Assembly (NCBI RefSeq): GCF_039535475.1
Contig: NZ_BAAAXG010000026.1
Location: 2,468,501 to 2,532,500 of the forward strand
Direction: 5' to 3'
DNA length: 64,000 bases
Source of the DNA: Streptomyces showdoensis
GTDB lineage: Bacteria > Actinomycetota > Actinomycetes > Streptomycetales > Streptomycetaceae
This document shows, piece by piece, positions 18,086 through 28,270 of this stretch. The notes beneath the pieces are model-generated. The model worked only from the letters and a program-made list of their open reading frames with translations, was not told the origin of the DNA and ran no database searches. Made by a program: the position numbers and the translations under genes. Every line of letters begins with the position of its first letter. Positions within the stretch are counted from its first letter, which is position 1.

Positions 18086-19357
18086 GTGCGCCGCCGCCTG
18101 ATCAACTCCACGCTCGCCGTGGTGCTCGTCGTGATCGCCGTCTTCGGGGTCTCCCTGGTGATCGTCGAGTCCCGCACCATCTCCAACAGCGCCCAGGAGA
18201 GCGTGGACTCCGAGGCGCTGCGGATCGTCTCCATCGTCGACAGCCGGCTGATCGGCGGGGAGCCGGTCAACCCGGACATCCTGGCCGAGCAGAGCGGCGC
18301 CAAGCGCTACGCCCGGATCACCATCCCCGGCCGCGACCCCATCGAGATCGGCACCCGCCCGAGCGGCCAGGTCATCCACGGCCTGGCCGAGGGCGAGCGC
18401 GGCGAGACGGTCACCGTCGAGGAGGCCCGCTCGGTCGTCACCGACGAGGTCGCCCGCACCCTGATGATCATCGCGGGCGTGGCGCTGCTGTGCGTGGTGG
18501 CGGCGGTGCTGCTCGCCGTGCGGCAGGCGAACAAGCTGGCCTCGCCGCTCACGGACCTCGCCGAGACCGCCGAGCGGCTCGGCTCCGGCGACCCGCGCCC
18601 CCGGCACAAGCGGTACGGGGTGCCCGAGCTGGACCGGGTCGCGGACGTCCTGGACAACTCCGCCGAGCGGATCGCCCGGATGCTGACCGCCGAGCGCCGG
18701 CTCGCCGCCGACGCCTCCCACCAGCTCCGGACGCCGCTGACGGCCCTCTCCATGCGCCTGGAGGAGGTCGCCATGGCCGACGACCTCGACACGGTCCGGG
18801 AGGAGGCGACGATCGCGCTCACCCAGGTCGAGCGGCTGACCGACGTGGTCGAGCGGCTGCTCACCAACTCGCGCGACCCCCGTACGGGCTCCGCCGTCGC
18901 CTTCGACCTGGACGAGGTCATCAAGCAGCAGATCGCGGAGTGGCGCCCCGCCTACCGCAGCGCGGGCCGGGCCATCGTCCACTCCGGCAAGCAGCACATG
19001 CGGGCCGTGGGCACCCCGGGCGCGGTCGCCCAGGTTCTGGCGGCGCTCATCGAGAACTCGCTCATGCACGGCGGCGGCACGGTCGCGCTGCGCACCCGGG
19101 TCACCGGCAACCAGTCCGTGATCGAGGTCACCGACGAGGGACCGGGCGTCCCCGCCGAGCTCGGGGCGCGGATCTTCGAGCGGGCGGTCAGCGGGCGCAG
19201 CTCCACGGGCATCGGCCTCGCGGTCGCCCGGGACCTCGCCGAGGCCGACGGCGGGCGTCTGGAGCTGCTGCAGCAGCAGCCGCCGGTCTTCGCCCTCTTC
19301 CTCAGCCGCGAGGTCCGCAGCCGGTCGGAGCAGGACGAGGAGCGCCCGGTCCGCTGA
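18086..19357 (+). CDS. Sensor histidine kinase (HAMP, HisKA, HATPase)
   Basis: 423 residues from a GTG. Two transmembrane helices (about 7-27 and 126-148) flank an extracytoplasmic domain of about 100 residues. A HAMP-like linker and the dimerisation helix with His212 (ADASHQLRTPLTAL) follow. The ATP domain has N box LIENSLMHGG, G1 DEGPGVP and G2 GRSSTGIGLAVAR. It pairs with the response regulator just upstream. Signal and targets unknown; this is an orthologue-type pair conserved in the genus, to my recollection. Confidence 0.93.
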   Translation: MRRRLINSTLAVVLVVIAVFGVSLVIVESRTISNSAQESVDSEALRIVSIVDSRLIGGEPVNPDILAEQSGAKRYARITIPGRDPIEIGTRPSGQVIHGLAEGERGETVTVEEARSVVTDEVARTLMIIAGVALLCVVAAVLLAVRQANKLASPLTDLAETAERLGSGDPRPRHKRYGVPELDRVADVLDNSAERIARMLTAERRLAADASHQLRTPLTALSMRLEEVAMADDLDTVREEATIALTQVERLTDVVERLLTNSRDPRTGSAVAFDLDEVIKQQIAEWRPAYRSAGRAIVHSGKQHMRAVGTPGAVAQVLAALIENSLMHGGGTVALRTRVTGNQSVIEVTDEGPGVPAELGARIFERAVSGRSSTGIGLAVARDLAEADGGRLELLQQQPPVFALFLSREVRSRSEQDEERPVR

Positions 19358-19405
19358 GCGGAGCCGGGCGCGGGTGCGTATCGGGGCGGGCGGGAACGGG
19401 CGGGA

Positions 19406-19921
19406 TCAGACCCGGTCGGGCTGCTTGCGCGAGCCCTGGCGGGGGGCCTGCTCCAGGAACGATTCGGCGGTCTGGACCGCCTCCTTCGCGGGCAGCGCCT
19501 TGAAGACCCAGGTCCGGTACGACCAGAAGCGGAACAGCGTCGCGACGCCGATGCCGAAGAACTTGAAGAAGTTGCTCGCGAGCGGGGTGTCCCAGCCGAA
19601 GCCGTACGTCGCGGCGTAGAGCACGCCGTTCTCGATCACCATGCCGACCAGGCTGAACAGCAGGAACAGGGTCAGTTCCTTGGTCCGCCCGGACTTGTCG
19701 CGGTCGCGGTACGTGAAGTAGCGGAACCCCACGTAGTTGAAGGCGATCGCCACGACCGTGGCGATGATGCTCGCCCGGACCACCGGGAGCTCGGTGAGGT
19801 GGCGGACCAGGTTGAAGACGGCCAGGTTCACCAGGACGCCCAGTCCGCCGACCACGCCGAACTTGGCTACCTCGCGGACGAGCCGGTCCACTCGCATGCG
19901 CAGCGCGCCGGGTTCACTCAT
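19406..19921 (-). CDS. GtrA-family membrane protein
   Basis: 171 residues from the ATG at 19921; the longer upstream frame is not membrane-like. Four transmembrane helices match GtrA (REVAKFGVVGGLGVLVNLAVF at the start, FNYVGFRYFTYRD at the loop, FKFFGIGVATLFRFWSYRTWVF at the end). GtrA proteins are linked with flipping or transfer of polyprenyl-phosphate sugars for surface polysaccharide. Divergent from purK and convergent with the kinase. Confidence 0.88.
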   Translation of the reverse strand: MSEPGALRMRVDRLVREVAKFGVVGGLGVLVNLAVFNLVRHLTELPVVRASIIATVVAIAFNYVGFRYFTYRDRDKSGRTKELTLFLLFSLVGMVIENGVLYAATYGFGWDTPLASNFFKFFGIGVATLFRFWSYRTWVFKALPAKEAVQTAESFLEQAPRQGSRKQPDRV

Positions 19922-20109
19922 CGTGATGGCTCTGTCCCGTCCGTCTCGGATGTGTTCCGGCCGACGCCCGGACGGCGTCAACCAAACCATGCTAACCAGC
20001 CCTCCTGTCACCCGCCTGTGTTGCTCGCGATCTGTAGGCGAACCCACTCCGGGCTGTGACAAAACACAGCCGGACGAGTGTCCGGAACTTGTGCGGATAC
20101 CCTAAGAGG

Positions 20110-21253
20110 GTGACGTTCCCGGTAGTCGGCATGGTCGGTGGCGGTCAGCTCGCCCGTATGACCCACGAGGCGGGCATCCCCCTCGGCATCAAGTTCAAGC
20201 TGCTCAGTGACACCCCGCAGGACTCGGCGGCCCAGGTGGTGAGCGAGGTCGTCATCGGCGACTATCGCGACCTGGACACGCTGCGTGACTTCGCGCGCGG
20301 CTGCGACGTGATCACCTTCGATCACGAGCACGTGCCCGCGGAGCACCTGGCGGCCCTGGAGGCGGACGGCATCGTCGTCCGCCCAGGCCGTGCGGCCCTC
20401 GCGCACGCCCAGGACAAGGGGGTGATGCGGGCGAGGCTCGACGAGATCGGCGCGCCCAGTCCGCGGCACCGCCTGGTCGCGGACCCGGCCGACGCGGCGG
20501 CCTTCGCCGCCGAGGGCGACGGCTTCCCGATCATCCTGAAGACCGTGCGCGGCGGCTACGACGGCAAGGGCGTCTGGTTCGTGCGCTCCGAGGCGGACGC
20601 CCACGACGCGTTCCGCGCGGGCGTGGCCGTGCTCGCGGAGGAGAAGGTCGACTTCGCGCGCGAGCTCGCCGCGAACATCGTCCGCTCCCCGCACGGGCAG
20701 GCCGTCGCCTACCCGGTCGTGGAGTCCCGTCAGGTCGACGGGGTCTGCGACACGGTGATCGCGCCCGCCCCCGGCCTCTCCGACGAGCTGGCGGGCCAGG
20801 CGCAGGAGCTGGCCCTCCGCATCGCCAAGGAGCTGGACGTCGTCGGACACCTGGCCGTCGAGCTCTTCGAGACGGTCGACGCCGAGGGCACGCACCGCAT
20901 CCTCGTCAACGAGCTCGCCATGCGCCCGCACAACTCCGGCCACTGGACCCAGGACGGCGCGGTCACCTCGCAGTTCGCCAACCACGTCCGGGCCGTGCTG
21001 GACCTTCCGCTGGGCGACCCGCGCCCCCGCGCGAAGTGGACCGTGATGTGCAATGTTCTCGGTGGCGACTTCCCGGACATGTACTCCGCGTACCTGCACT
21101 GCATGGCCAGGGACCCGCAGCTGAAGATCCACATGTACGGCAAGGACGTGAAGCCCGGTCGCAAGGTGGGCCACGTCAACACCTACGGCGACGACCTGGA
21201 CGAGGTGCTGGAGCGCGCCCGTCACGCCGCCGACTACCTGCGAGGAACGATCG

Positions 21254-21261
<8 letters not shown>
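20110..21261 (+). CDS. purK: N5-carboxyaminoimidazole ribonucleotide synthase
   Basis: 383 residues from the GTG at 20110, where the ATP-grasp protein proper begins ([15 protein letters not shown]). It makes N5-CAIR from AIR, bicarbonate and ATP in purine synthesis. Motifs include [28 protein letters not shown] (ATP loop) and [16 protein letters not shown]. No Shine-Dalgarno precedes this GTG; TACCCT at 20098-20103 is 6 bases away, fitting a leaderless message. An in-frame GTG at 20056 would add 18 atypical residues. purE overlaps the 3' end by 8 bp. Confidence 0.94.
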
Positions 21262-21774
<513 letters not shown>

Positions 21775-21778
<4 letters not shown>

Positions 21779-22968
21779 GCGCGGCCGACCGCCTCGCGGA
21801 GGCGCGGGAACTCCTCGCCTCCGCACCCGTCGTCGACGGCCACAACGACCTGCCCTGGGCGCTGCGCGAGCAGTGCGGCTACGACCTCGACCGGCTGGAC
21901 ATCGCCGGCGACCAGAGCGGTTCGCTCCACACCGACCTGGCCCGGATGCGGGCCGGCGGCGTCGGCGCCCAGTTCTGGTCGGTGTACGTGCCCGGCCGGA
22001 TGACCGGCGACGCCGCGGTGAGCGCGACCCTGGAGCAGATCGACGTCGTCGACCAGCTCCTCGCCCGCTACCCGGCGGACCTCGCGCCGGCGCTCGTCGC
22101 CGACGACATCGAGACGGCCCGCAAGGAGGGCCGGATCGCCTCCCTCAAGGGCGCCGAGGGCGGCCACTCGATCAACAACTCCCTCGCCACCCTGCGCGCC
22201 CTGCACACCCTGGGCGTGCGGTACATGACGCTCACCCACAACGAGAACAACGACTGGGCGGACTCGGCCACCGACGAGCCCCGGCACGGCGGCCTGACCG
22301 CCTTCGGCCGCGAGGTCGTCCGCGAGATGAACCGCAGCGGCATGCTGGTCGACCTCTCGCACGTCGCCGCCACCACCATGCGCGACGCGCTGGACACCAC
22401 CGCGGCGCCGGTGATCTTCTCGCACTCCTCCTCCCGCGCGGTCTGCGACCACCCGCGGAACGTCCCGGACGACGTCCTGGAGCGGCTGCCCGCCAACGGG
22501 GGCGTGGCGATGGCCACCTTCGTGCCGAAGTTCATCCTCCCCGCCGCCGTCGAGTGGACCGCCCTGGCCGACGACAACCTGCGCGCCCACGGCTTCGACC
22601 ACCTCGACACCACCCCGGAGGCGATGGAGATCCACCGTGCCTTCGAGGCGGGCACCCCGCGGCCGATCGCGACGGCCGCCACGGTCGCCGACCACCTCGA
22701 CCACATGCGCGAGGTCGCGGGCATCGACCACATCGGGATCGGCGGCGACTACGACGGCACCGCCTTCACCCCGGCCGGCCTCGACGACGTCGCCGGCTAC
22801 CCCAACCTGGTCGCGGAGCTCCTCACCCGCGGCTGGTCGCACCAGGACCTGGCCAAGCTGACCTGGTCCAACGCGGTACGGGTGCTGCGCGACGCGGAAG
22901 CGGTCGCGCGCGAGCAGCGGGCGCTGCGGGGCCCGTCCGTGGCGACGATCGAGTCCCTGGACGCGTAA
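21775..22968 (+). CDS. Membrane (renal)-type dipeptidase, M19 family
   Basis: 397 residues. All metal ligands of the M19 amidohydrolase fold can be found: His23 and Asp25 (VDGHNDLP), the bridging Glu in KGAEGGHS, His in VDLSHVAA, His in IFSHSSSRA, and Asp in [10 protein letters not shown]. It hydrolyses L-Xaa-D/L-Xaa dipeptides. It seems to be the counterpart of S. coelicolor SCO3058, a structurally characterised dipeptidase (from memory). There is no signal peptide despite the family name. Coupled to purE by ATGA. Confidence 0.93.
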
Positions 22969-22995
22969 CGCGTACGCGGAGCACGTCACGCGCAC

Positions 22996-23026
22996 CGGAG
23001 GGCCCCGTCGCCGACGGGGCCCTCCG
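22996..23026 (+). terminator. Terminator after the dipeptidase gene
   Basis: A perfect 14-bp stem (22996-23009 with 23013-23026) with a GCC loop, 27 bp after the stop codon. Confidence 0.8.
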
Positions 23027-23142
23027 TCGTGCCCGGCTCCCCGCCCCGTCCCCGTCGCTCGAACGGAGCATCCCACCGCGCCCGCCCCCGCGGCCGGTGG
23101 CACGGTGGCCGTACTGCCCAGTAGTACGGAGTTGATTCACCC

Positions 23143-24069
23143 ATGGCAGATCTGCTCGACGAGCCCACCACCCTGACGTTCACCGTCGCCCACGCCGCGT
23201 CCGCGGGCGACCAGGATCCCCCCGAACATCCCCGGCCCCTCGACGAGTCGACCCGTGCGCGCGCCCTGCTCGCGGCGCAGCCGGTCGTCGAGGGGCACGC
23301 GGAACCGCCCCGCGCGCTCGACCCGGACGACCTCCCGCCGGTCCGGGCGCCCGAGGCGGGAGCCCAACTCTGGTCGCTGCGCGTGGGCGCGGACGAGGGC
23401 GTGCCCGGCACCCTGCGCCGGATCGACGCGATCCGCGCGCTGGTGGCCGCCTTCCCCGAGGAGCTGCGCCTGACGCACACCACGTCGGAGATGGCCCACG
23501 CCCGCAACTGCGGCCGGGTCGCCGCCCTCCTGGGGACGGTGAGCTGGGAGGCGGTCGGCGGTTCGGTCGCCGTCCTCCGGGCGTACCACGCGCTCGGCGC
23601 ACGGGCCGTCGGCCTCACCCGCTTCGACCGCTTCGCCCGCGAGGCGGTGCGCGAGATGAACCGCCTCGGCCTCACCGTGGACCTCACGGGGGCCGACCCC
23701 GACACCATCCGGCAGACCCTCGCGGTGGGACGGGCCCCGGTCGTGCTCACCCGCGCGGAGCCCGACGCCATGCCGGACGACGTGCTGCGCCTCCTCGGCG
23801 AGAACGGCGGCGTCTGCATGGTCCCGGTCACGCCGGACGCGGCGGCCACGGCCGACGCCCTGGACCGCCTGCGCGGCCTCGCGGGCCCCGGGGCGACCGG
23901 CCTCTCCCACGCGACCGACCCGGCCACGGGCTACGTCCCGCTCTTCGCGGAGCTGCTCCGCCGGGCGTGGCCGGCCCAGGAGCTGGTGGCCCTGTCCCAC
24001 GGCAACGCGACCCGCGTCCTGCGCGAAACGGAGTTCCACGCGAGAACGACCCGGCTGAAGGCCGCCTGA
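23143..24069 (+). CDS. Degenerate M19 dipeptidase paralogue, probable pseudoenzyme
   Basis: 308 residues, alignable to the neighbouring dipeptidase over most of its length (EAVREMNRLGLTVDL versus [43 protein letters not shown]). The metal site is destroyed: VDGHND has become VEGHAE, the Glu of GAEGGHS is missing, DLSH is DLTG, FSHSSSR is LTRAEP, and GGDYDG has no counterpart. An N-terminal extension of about 35 residues is new and an internal stretch is lost. The frame is intact with native codon use, so it looks maintained rather than decaying. Confidence 0.8.
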   Translation: MADLLDEPTTLTFTVAHAASAGDQDPPEHPRPLDESTRARALLAAQPVVEGHAEPPRALDPDDLPPVRAPEAGAQLWSLRVGADEGVPGTLRRIDAIRALVAAFPEELRLTHTTSEMAHARNCGRVAALLGTVSWEAVGGSVAVLRAYHALGARAVGLTRFDRFAREAVREMNRLGLTVDLTGADPDTIRQTLAVGRAPVVLTRAEPDAMPDDVLRLLGENGGVCMVPVTPDAAATADALDRLRGLAGPGATGLSHATDPATGYVPLFAELLRRAWPAQELVALSHGNATRVLRETEFHARTTRLKAA

Positions 24070-24097
24070 GGGCCGCCCGAGGACGCCCGAGAACGGA

Positions 24098-24131
24098 CCG
24101 GGGCCCGACCGCACCAGCGGTCGGGCCCCGG
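24098..24131. terminator. Bidirectional terminator hairpin
   Basis: A perfect 15-bp stem (24098-24112 with 24117-24131), ACCA loop, between the convergent dipeptidase-like and UDP-glucose dehydrogenase genes. Confidence 0.85.
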
Positions 24132-24166
24132 CCCGTACGTGCCTCGTCGCGGACTTCCGTCGCGGT

Positions 24167-25504
24167 TCAGGCGCGCGGGCGTCCCATCGCGCGGTACGAC
24201 CAGCCGGCCTCGCGCCACCGCTGCGGGTCCAGCGCGTTGCGCCCGTCCAGGATCACCGGCGACGACACGAGCTCCGCCAGCTCCGCCGGGTCCACCGCGT
24301 CCCGGAACTCCCGCCACTCGGTCAGGTGCAGCACCACGTCCGCCCCCCGGACCGCCTCGGCGACCGAGTCCGCGTACCCCAGCGTGGGGAAGAGGCGGCG
24401 GGCATTGGCCATGCCCTTGGGGTCGTAGACGGTGACCTGGCCGCCCTGGAGGTGGATCTGGCCCGCCACGTTCAGCGCGGGCGAGTCGCGCACGTCGTCC
24501 GAGTCCGGCTTGAAGGTCGCGCCCAGCACCGCCACCCGCTTGCCCAGGAAGCCCCCGCCCAGCGCCTCGCGCGCCATCTCCACCATGGAGGCGCGGCGCC
24601 GCATGTTGATCGAGTCGATCTCGCGCAGGAAGGTCAGCGCCTGGTCCGCGCCCAGCTCGCCGGCGCGCGCCATGAAGGCCCGGATGTCCTTGGGCAGGCA
24701 GCCGCCGCCGAAGCCGATGCCGGCCCGCAGGAACTTGTTGCCGATCCGCTCGTCGTGCCCGATCGCCTCGGCCAGCTTGGCGACGTCGCCGCCGGCCGCC
24801 TCGCAGACCTCGGCCATCGCGTTGATGAAGGAGATCTTCGTGGCGAGGAAGGAGTTCGCGGAGGTCTTCACCAGCTCGGCGGTGGGGTAGTCGGTCACCA
24901 CGAAGGGCGAGCCCTCCGCGACCGGCACCGCGTACACCGTGCGGAGCAGCTTCTCGGCCCGCTCGCCGCCCGCGCCCTCGGTGACGCCGACCACGATCCG
25001 GTCCGGGTGCAGGGTGTCCTGCACGGCGAAGCCCTCGCGCAGGAACTCGGGGTTCCAGGCCAGCTCGACGCCCTCGGGCAGCAGCCCGGCGAGCCGCTGG
25101 GCCGAGCCGACGGGCACGGTCGACTTGCCGACGACGAGCGCGCCCTCGCGCACCACGCCGGACAGCGAGGAGAAGGCGGCGTCGACGTACGACATGTCGC
25201 AGGCGTACTCGCCGTGCTTCTGCGGGGTGTTCACGCAGACGAAGTGGACGTCGCCGAACGCGCCGACCTCCTCCCAGGAGGTGGTGAACCGCAGCCGCCC
25301 GCTGGAGCCCTCGATGCCCTCGACGTGACGGGCGAGCAGTTCCTCCAGGCCCGGCTCGTACATCGGCACCCGGCCGGAGGCGAGCAGTTCGATCTTCTCG
25401 GGCACGACGTCGAGCCCGAGCACCTCGAAGCCGAGCTCAGCCATGGCCGCGGCGTGGGTGGCGCCGAGGTATCCGGTGCCGATCACGGTGATCTTGAGGG
25501 CCAT
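24167..25504 (-). CDS. UDP-glucose/GDP-mannose 6-dehydrogenase family protein
   Basis: 445 residues from the ATG at 25504 with GGGAG upstream. N-terminal Rossmann motif ITVIGTGYLGATHA; catalytic Cys in GFGGGCLPKDIRAF; C-terminal UDP-binding domain with TFKPDSDDVRDSPAL. It oxidises UDP-glucose to UDP-glucuronate with 2 NAD+. Family members acting on UDP-ManNAc or GDP-mannose cannot be excluded from sequence alone. It fits the envelope-polymer theme of the following 13 kb. Confidence 0.9.
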   Translation of the reverse strand: MALKITVIGTGYLGATHAAAMAELGFEVLGLDVVPEKIELLASGRVPMYEPGLEELLARHVEGIEGSSGRLRFTTSWEEVGAFGDVHFVCVNTPQKHGEYACDMSYVDAAFSSLSGVVREGALVVGKSTVPVGSAQRLAGLLPEGVELAWNPEFLREGFAVQDTLHPDRIVVGVTEGAGGERAEKLLRTVYAVPVAEGSPFVVTDYPTAELVKTSANSFLATKISFINAMAEVCEAAGGDVAKLAEAIGHDERIGNKFLRAGIGFGGGCLPKDIRAFMARAGELGADQALTFLREIDSINMRRRASMVEMAREALGGGFLGKRVAVLGATFKPDSDDVRDSPALNVAGQIHLQGGQVTVYDPKGMANARRLFPTLGYADSVAEAVRGADVVLHLTEWREFRDAVDPAELAELVSSPVILDGRNALDPQRWREAGWSYRAMGRPRA

Positions 25505-25616
25505 GCGGGACTCCCTGTGCGTACGGGCGGGAAATGCGTGCCCGAGCATAGTCGGGGCCTGGATCGAGGCCGGGTCACGCCCTACGCTTTGGGTTACTTA
25601 ACGGTAGTTAGCAAGC

Positions 25617-26807
25617 GTGGAAGCGAGTGAGCTGAGCATGGCGTCCGGGAAGAACAACACCCCCGATTTCGACCTGTATCGCCCGTCGGAGGAGCACGAC
25701 ATGCTCCGTGAGACGGTCCGTGCGCTGGCGGAGGCGAAGATCGCGCCGTTCGCCGCGGCGGTGGACGAGGAGGGCCGGTTCCCCCAGGAGGCCCTGGACG
25801 CGCTGGTCGCGGCCGACCTGCACGCCGTCCACGTCCCCGAGAGCTACGGCGGCGCCGGCGCCGACGCGCTGGCCACCGTGATCGTGATCGAGGAGGTCGC
25901 CCGCGCCTGCGGCTCCTCCTCCCTGATCCCCGCGGTCAACAAGCTGGGCTCGCTCCCGGTCATGCTCTCCGGCTCCGAGGAGCTCAAGGCCAGGTACCTC
26001 GGCCCGCTCGCCAAGGGCGACGCGATGTTCTCCTACGCCCTGTCCGAGCCCGACGCCGGCTCCGACGCCGCCGGCATGAAGACCCGCGCCGTCCGCGACG
26101 GCGACTTCTGGGTCCTCAACGGCGTCAAGCGCTGGATCACCAACGCCGGCGTCTCCGAGTACTACACCGTCATGGCCGTCACCGACCCCGACAAGCGCTC
26201 CAAGGGCATCAGCGCCTTCGTCGTCGAGAAGTCCGACGAAGGCGTCTCCTTCGGCGCCCCCGAGAAGAAGCTCGGCATCAAGGGCTCCCCCACCCGCGAG
26301 GTCTACCTCGACAACGTCCGCATCCCCGCCGACCGCATGATCGGCGACGAGGGCACCGGCTTCGCCACCGCCATGAAGACCCTCGACCACACCCGCATCA
26401 CCATCGCCGCCCAGGCCATCGGCATCGCCCAGGGCGCCCTCGACTACGCCAAGGGCTACGTCAAGGAACGCAAGCAGTTCGGCAAGCCCATCGCCGACTT
26501 CCAGGGCATCCAGTTCATGCTCGCCGACATGGCCATGAAGCTCGAAGCCGCCCGCCAGCTCACCTACGCCGCCGCCGCCAAGTCCGAACGGCTCGACGGC
26601 GACCTCACCTTCTTCGGCGCCGCCGCCAAGTGCTTCGCCTCCGACGTCGCCATGGAGGTCACCACCGACGCCGTCCAGCTCCTCGGCGGCTACGGCTACA
26701 CCCGCGACTACCCCGTCGAACGCATGATGCGCGACGCCAAGATCACCCAGATCTACGAAGGCACCAACCAGGTCCAGCGCATCGTCATGGCCCGCAACCT
26801 CCCGTAG
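25617..26807 (+). CDS. Acyl-CoA dehydrogenase (FadE type)
   Basis: 396 residues from the GTG at 25617; an ATG at 25638 is an alternative, and neither has a clear Shine-Dalgarno. TAGTTA at 25605-25610 would place a leaderless start at the GTG. Family marks: FSYALSEPDAGSDAAGM (FAD/substrate), WITNAGVSEYY, the catalytic Glu in IYEGTNQVQRIV. It performs alpha,beta-dehydrogenation of acyl-CoA with an ETF acceptor. Substrate chain length is unknown. Divergent from the UDP-glucose dehydrogenase gene. Confidence 0.93.
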   Translation: MEASELSMASGKNNTPDFDLYRPSEEHDMLRETVRALAEAKIAPFAAAVDEEGRFPQEALDALVAADLHAVHVPESYGGAGADALATVIVIEEVARACGSSSLIPAVNKLGSLPVMLSGSEELKARYLGPLAKGDAMFSYALSEPDAGSDAAGMKTRAVRDGDFWVLNGVKRWITNAGVSEYYTVMAVTDPDKRSKGISAFVVEKSDEGVSFGAPEKKLGIKGSPTREVYLDNVRIPADRMIGDEGTGFATAMKTLDHTRITIAAQAIGIAQGALDYAKGYVKERKQFGKPIADFQGIQFMLADMAMKLEAARQLTYAAAAKSERLDGDLTFFGAAAKCFASDVAMEVTTDAVQLLGGYGYTRDYPVERMMRDAKITQIYEGTNQVQRIVMARNLP

Positions 26808-26817
26808 CGGAGGCGCG

Positions 26818-26862
26818 CGAGCCGGTCACGGTCACCGGTCCGAGGTGACCGTGACCGGCTCG
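26818..26862. terminator. Bidirectional terminator overlapping the end of an LCP gene
   Basis: A perfect 19-bp stem (26818-26836 with 26844-26862) with a 7-base loop, 10 bp after the acyl-CoA dehydrogenase stop. The hairpin covers the last codons (EPVTVTSDR and stop) of the convergent LCP gene. Confidence 0.8.
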
Positions 26863-28139
26863 TCGTTGCGGATCTGCTCGACCAGCTGCTTCACCTTCGG
26901 CATGTCCCAGCGCAGGGAGTTCTGCGGGGCGCTGCCGCTGATCGGCATGTTCATGGACTTGCCGTCGCCGCCGCTGATGCCCTTCATGGCGAAGAACATC
27001 TTCCCCAGGTCGTACAGCGACATGTCCTTGTCGACGATCAGGGTGTCCAGCCCCGCGCCCAGCGTCGGGTACAGCGCGAACGGGTTGAGGATCGTGCCCG
27101 GCGTGGCCGCCTGGTTGGCGAGCGCCGACAGGAACTTCTGCTGGTTCTTCGTGCGCGCCAGGTCCGACTCGGCGAAGGCGTAGCGGGTCCGGACGAAGGC
27201 CAGCGCCTGCTCGCCGTCGAGGGTCTGCGTGCCGGCCTGGAAGTTCGCGCCGGACTTCTTGTCCTTGAAGCCCTTCTCGATGTTCAGCTCGACCCCGCCG
27301 AGCGCGTCCACGATGTTCGCGAAGCCGGCGAAGCCGATCTCCGCGTAGTGGTCGATGCGCAGGCCGGTGTTGAACTCCACCGTGCGGACCAGCAGTTCGG
27401 GGCCGTCCATGGCGTACGCCGCGTTCAGCTTGGAGCCGCCGCGCTCGCCGTACTTCTTGCCGGACTCCGAGCCCACGAAGGACGGGATGGTCACCCAGGA
27501 GTCACGGGGCAGCGAGACCATCGTGTTCCCGCTGGAGCAGGCCGCGAGGATCATCATCGAGTCGGTCCGCTTGCCCTCGGCGGAGCCGGTGTGGAGCTTC
27601 TTCTTCTCCTCGGCCGACATGCCCTCACGGCTGTCGGAGCCGACGATCAGGTACGTGGTGCAGTCGCCCTCGGACGGGCGCTCGATGACCTTGGCCAGGT
27701 CGACCTCGTTGCGCATCCGCGAGCTGGCCCACGCGTAGGTGCCGACGCTCCAGCCGACCACGGCGACGGCCAGCACGATCGAACCGATCTTGATCCGGCG
27801 GCGCCAGTCGGGCCGGGCCGCGGGACCGCCCGGACGGGGGGCGTACTGCGGCGGTACGGTGCCCTGGCCGCCACCGCCCCGGCCGCCGCCCTGCGGGGCG
27901 CCGTACACCTGGGCGTCGCCGTAGCCCGAGTCGTAGCCCTGGCCCTGCGCCTGAGTGAAGCTCGGGTTGTAACCCTGGTCGTAGCCCTGGTCGTACCCCT
28001 GGCCCTGGCCCTGGCCGTACTGCGGCTGCCGCTGCCGCTGCTGGTACGGCTGCTGCGGCTGCTGCGGGGGGACCTGCGGGCGCTGCACGTGGCGCATCCG
28101 GCGGGGTCCCTCGGGCTGGGCGTCGGGCCAGTCATTCAT
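26832..28139 (-). CDS. LytR-CpsA-Psr (LCP) family glycopolymer ligase 1
   Basis: 435 residues from the ATG at 28139. A cytoplasmic Gln/Tyr/Gly-rich tail (about 1-105), one transmembrane helix (KIGSIVLAVAVVGWSVGTYA), then the extracytoplasmic LCP domain: IVGSDSR, SLPRDSWVTIP, KLNAAYAMDG, DGEQALAFVRTRYAF and DLARTKNQQKF with the Arg/Asp residues that bind polyprenyl pyrophosphate. It has no LytR_C domain. LCP enzymes attach wall glycopolymers to peptidoglycan. Divergent from the thioesterase gene. Confidence 0.9.
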   Translation of the reverse strand: MNDWPDAQPEGPRRMRHVQRPQVPPQQPQQPYQQRQRQPQYGQGQGQGYDQGYDQGYNPSFTQAQGQGYDSGYGDAQVYGAPQGGGRGGGGQGTVPPQYAPRPGGPAARPDWRRRIKIGSIVLAVAVVGWSVGTYAWASSRMRNEVDLAKVIERPSEGDCTTYLIVGSDSREGMSAEEKKKLHTGSAEGKRTDSMMILAACSSGNTMVSLPRDSWVTIPSFVGSESGKKYGERGGSKLNAAYAMDGPELLVRTVEFNTGLRIDHYAEIGFAGFANIVDALGGVELNIEKGFKDKKSGANFQAGTQTLDGEQALAFVRTRYAFAESDLARTKNQQKFLSALANQAATPGTILNPFALYPTLGAGLDTLIVDKDMSLYDLGKMFFAMKGISGGDGKSMNMPISGSAPQNSLRWDMPKVKQLVEQIRNDEPVTVTSDR

Positions 28140-28270
28140 GTGGACCAGTCTGCCGTCCGGCCCGGCCGCGCCGACAGGGCGGGTGGGGAATCGGGTCGGC
28201 GCTGTTGCCAAGCTGATGCAAACCGGACCGTGCCGGGACCGGCGTACGGACCAGGCATAAGGTAGAGGGC

